From CAZGSG01 sp964528095 (lineage in GTDB: Bacteria > Bacteroidota > Bacteroidia > Chitinophagales > Chitinophagaceae): a stretch of 8,102 nucleotides of DNA. Positions 8,061-8,102 of this stretch are shown in pieces (the stretch's first letter is position 1; every line of letters starts with the position of its first letter). The translations under genes and the position numbers were made by a program. The notes beneath the pieces were generated by a model, which worked only from the letters and a program-made list of their open reading frames with translations, was not told the DNA's origin and searched no databases. The DNA is taken from contig CAZGSG010000266.1 of NCBI GenBank assembly GCA_964528095.1, positions 1 to 8,102 on the forward strand, in the 5' to 3' direction.

Positions 8061-8077
8061 TTTTCACGCAGTGAAAA
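8061..8077 (+). repeat. Hairpin 2 (TTTTCAC-GCA-GTGAAAA stem-loop)
   Basis: TTTTCAC (8061-8067) pairs perfectly with GTGAAAA (8071-8077) around GCA. The arms are the same 7-bp sequence as in hairpin 1, while the loops differ (TGAA versus GCA). Conserved arms with a changed loop suggest a repeated element whose paired structure or protein-binding sequence matters. A palindrome GCAGCTGC (8052-8059) lies just before it. Confidence 0.5.
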
Positions 8078-8102
8078 ACCTCCTTAACTCATACCATCAT
8101 AT

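Larger units (their letters stand above)
7753..8102. other. Non-coding 3' flank with short repeats
   Basis: I see no convincing gene on either strand in these 350 bp. A run of eight T (7765-7772) follows the HTCS stop but has no stem before it, so I do not call a terminator. The stretch holds a small hairpin (GGCTA-AGGAA-TAGCC, 7956-7970), an 11-bp direct repeat and two related hairpins near the right edge. Together they look like intergenic repeat material. Confidence 0.6.

Noticed and set aside
7937..8077. Repeats near the right edge as a small CRISPR array
   Set aside because: Only two copies of each unit, units of 11-18 bp, no regular spacers and no cas genes in view.
1..8102. A wholly new biological system
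   Set aside because: The three genes are recognisable members of the SusC, SusD and HTCS families in a standard PUL arrangement. No unassigned protein-coding gene remains in the window.

Overview
This window looks like one flank of a polysaccharide-utilization-type locus (PUL) from a Bacteroidota bacterium. Three things point there: an adjacent SusC/SusD pair, a one-protein hybrid two-component regulator (HTCS) of a type characteristic of that phylum, and A/T-rich translation starts without Shine-Dalgarno sequences. The protein style (SusC with a carboxypeptidase-regulatory-like N-terminus, long Reg_prop sensor) is reminiscent of Chitinophagaceae. That family assignment is an inference from general resemblance.

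Layout. The left part is transcribed leftward. It holds a complete SusC-type TonB-dependent outer-membrane transporter (453-3419, minus), followed after 20 bp by the first 144 codons of a SusD-type surface glycan-binding lipoprotein (432 down to the window edge). A 190-bp divergent intergenic region (3420-3609) carries two outward-facing matches to the Bacteroidota -7 promoter element TAnnTTTG. They are arranged as mirror images around a small GC-rich palindrome. To the right, one very large gene (3610-7752, plus) encodes an HTCS with a 14-repeat periplasmic sensor, one membrane segment, histidine kinase, receiver and AraC-type DNA-binding domain. The last 350 bp (7753-8102) carry no convincing gene. 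They contain short direct repeats and two closely spaced hairpins with related sequence.

How the parts fit. The HTCS periplasmic double propeller would sense a glycan breakdown product and activate transcription through its AraC domain. The obvious target is the divergent susC-susD operon, whose products bind and import an oligosaccharide across the outer membrane. SusC has no N-terminal STN signalling domain, so control through an anti-sigma/ECF pair is not expected, which agrees with HTCS control. The substrate cannot be read from this window, because the enzymes expected downstream of susD lie off the left edge.

The three genes are ordinary members of known families. I did not find a clearly new system. 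The more unusual signals are the symmetric divergent promoter region and the paired hairpins near the right edge.
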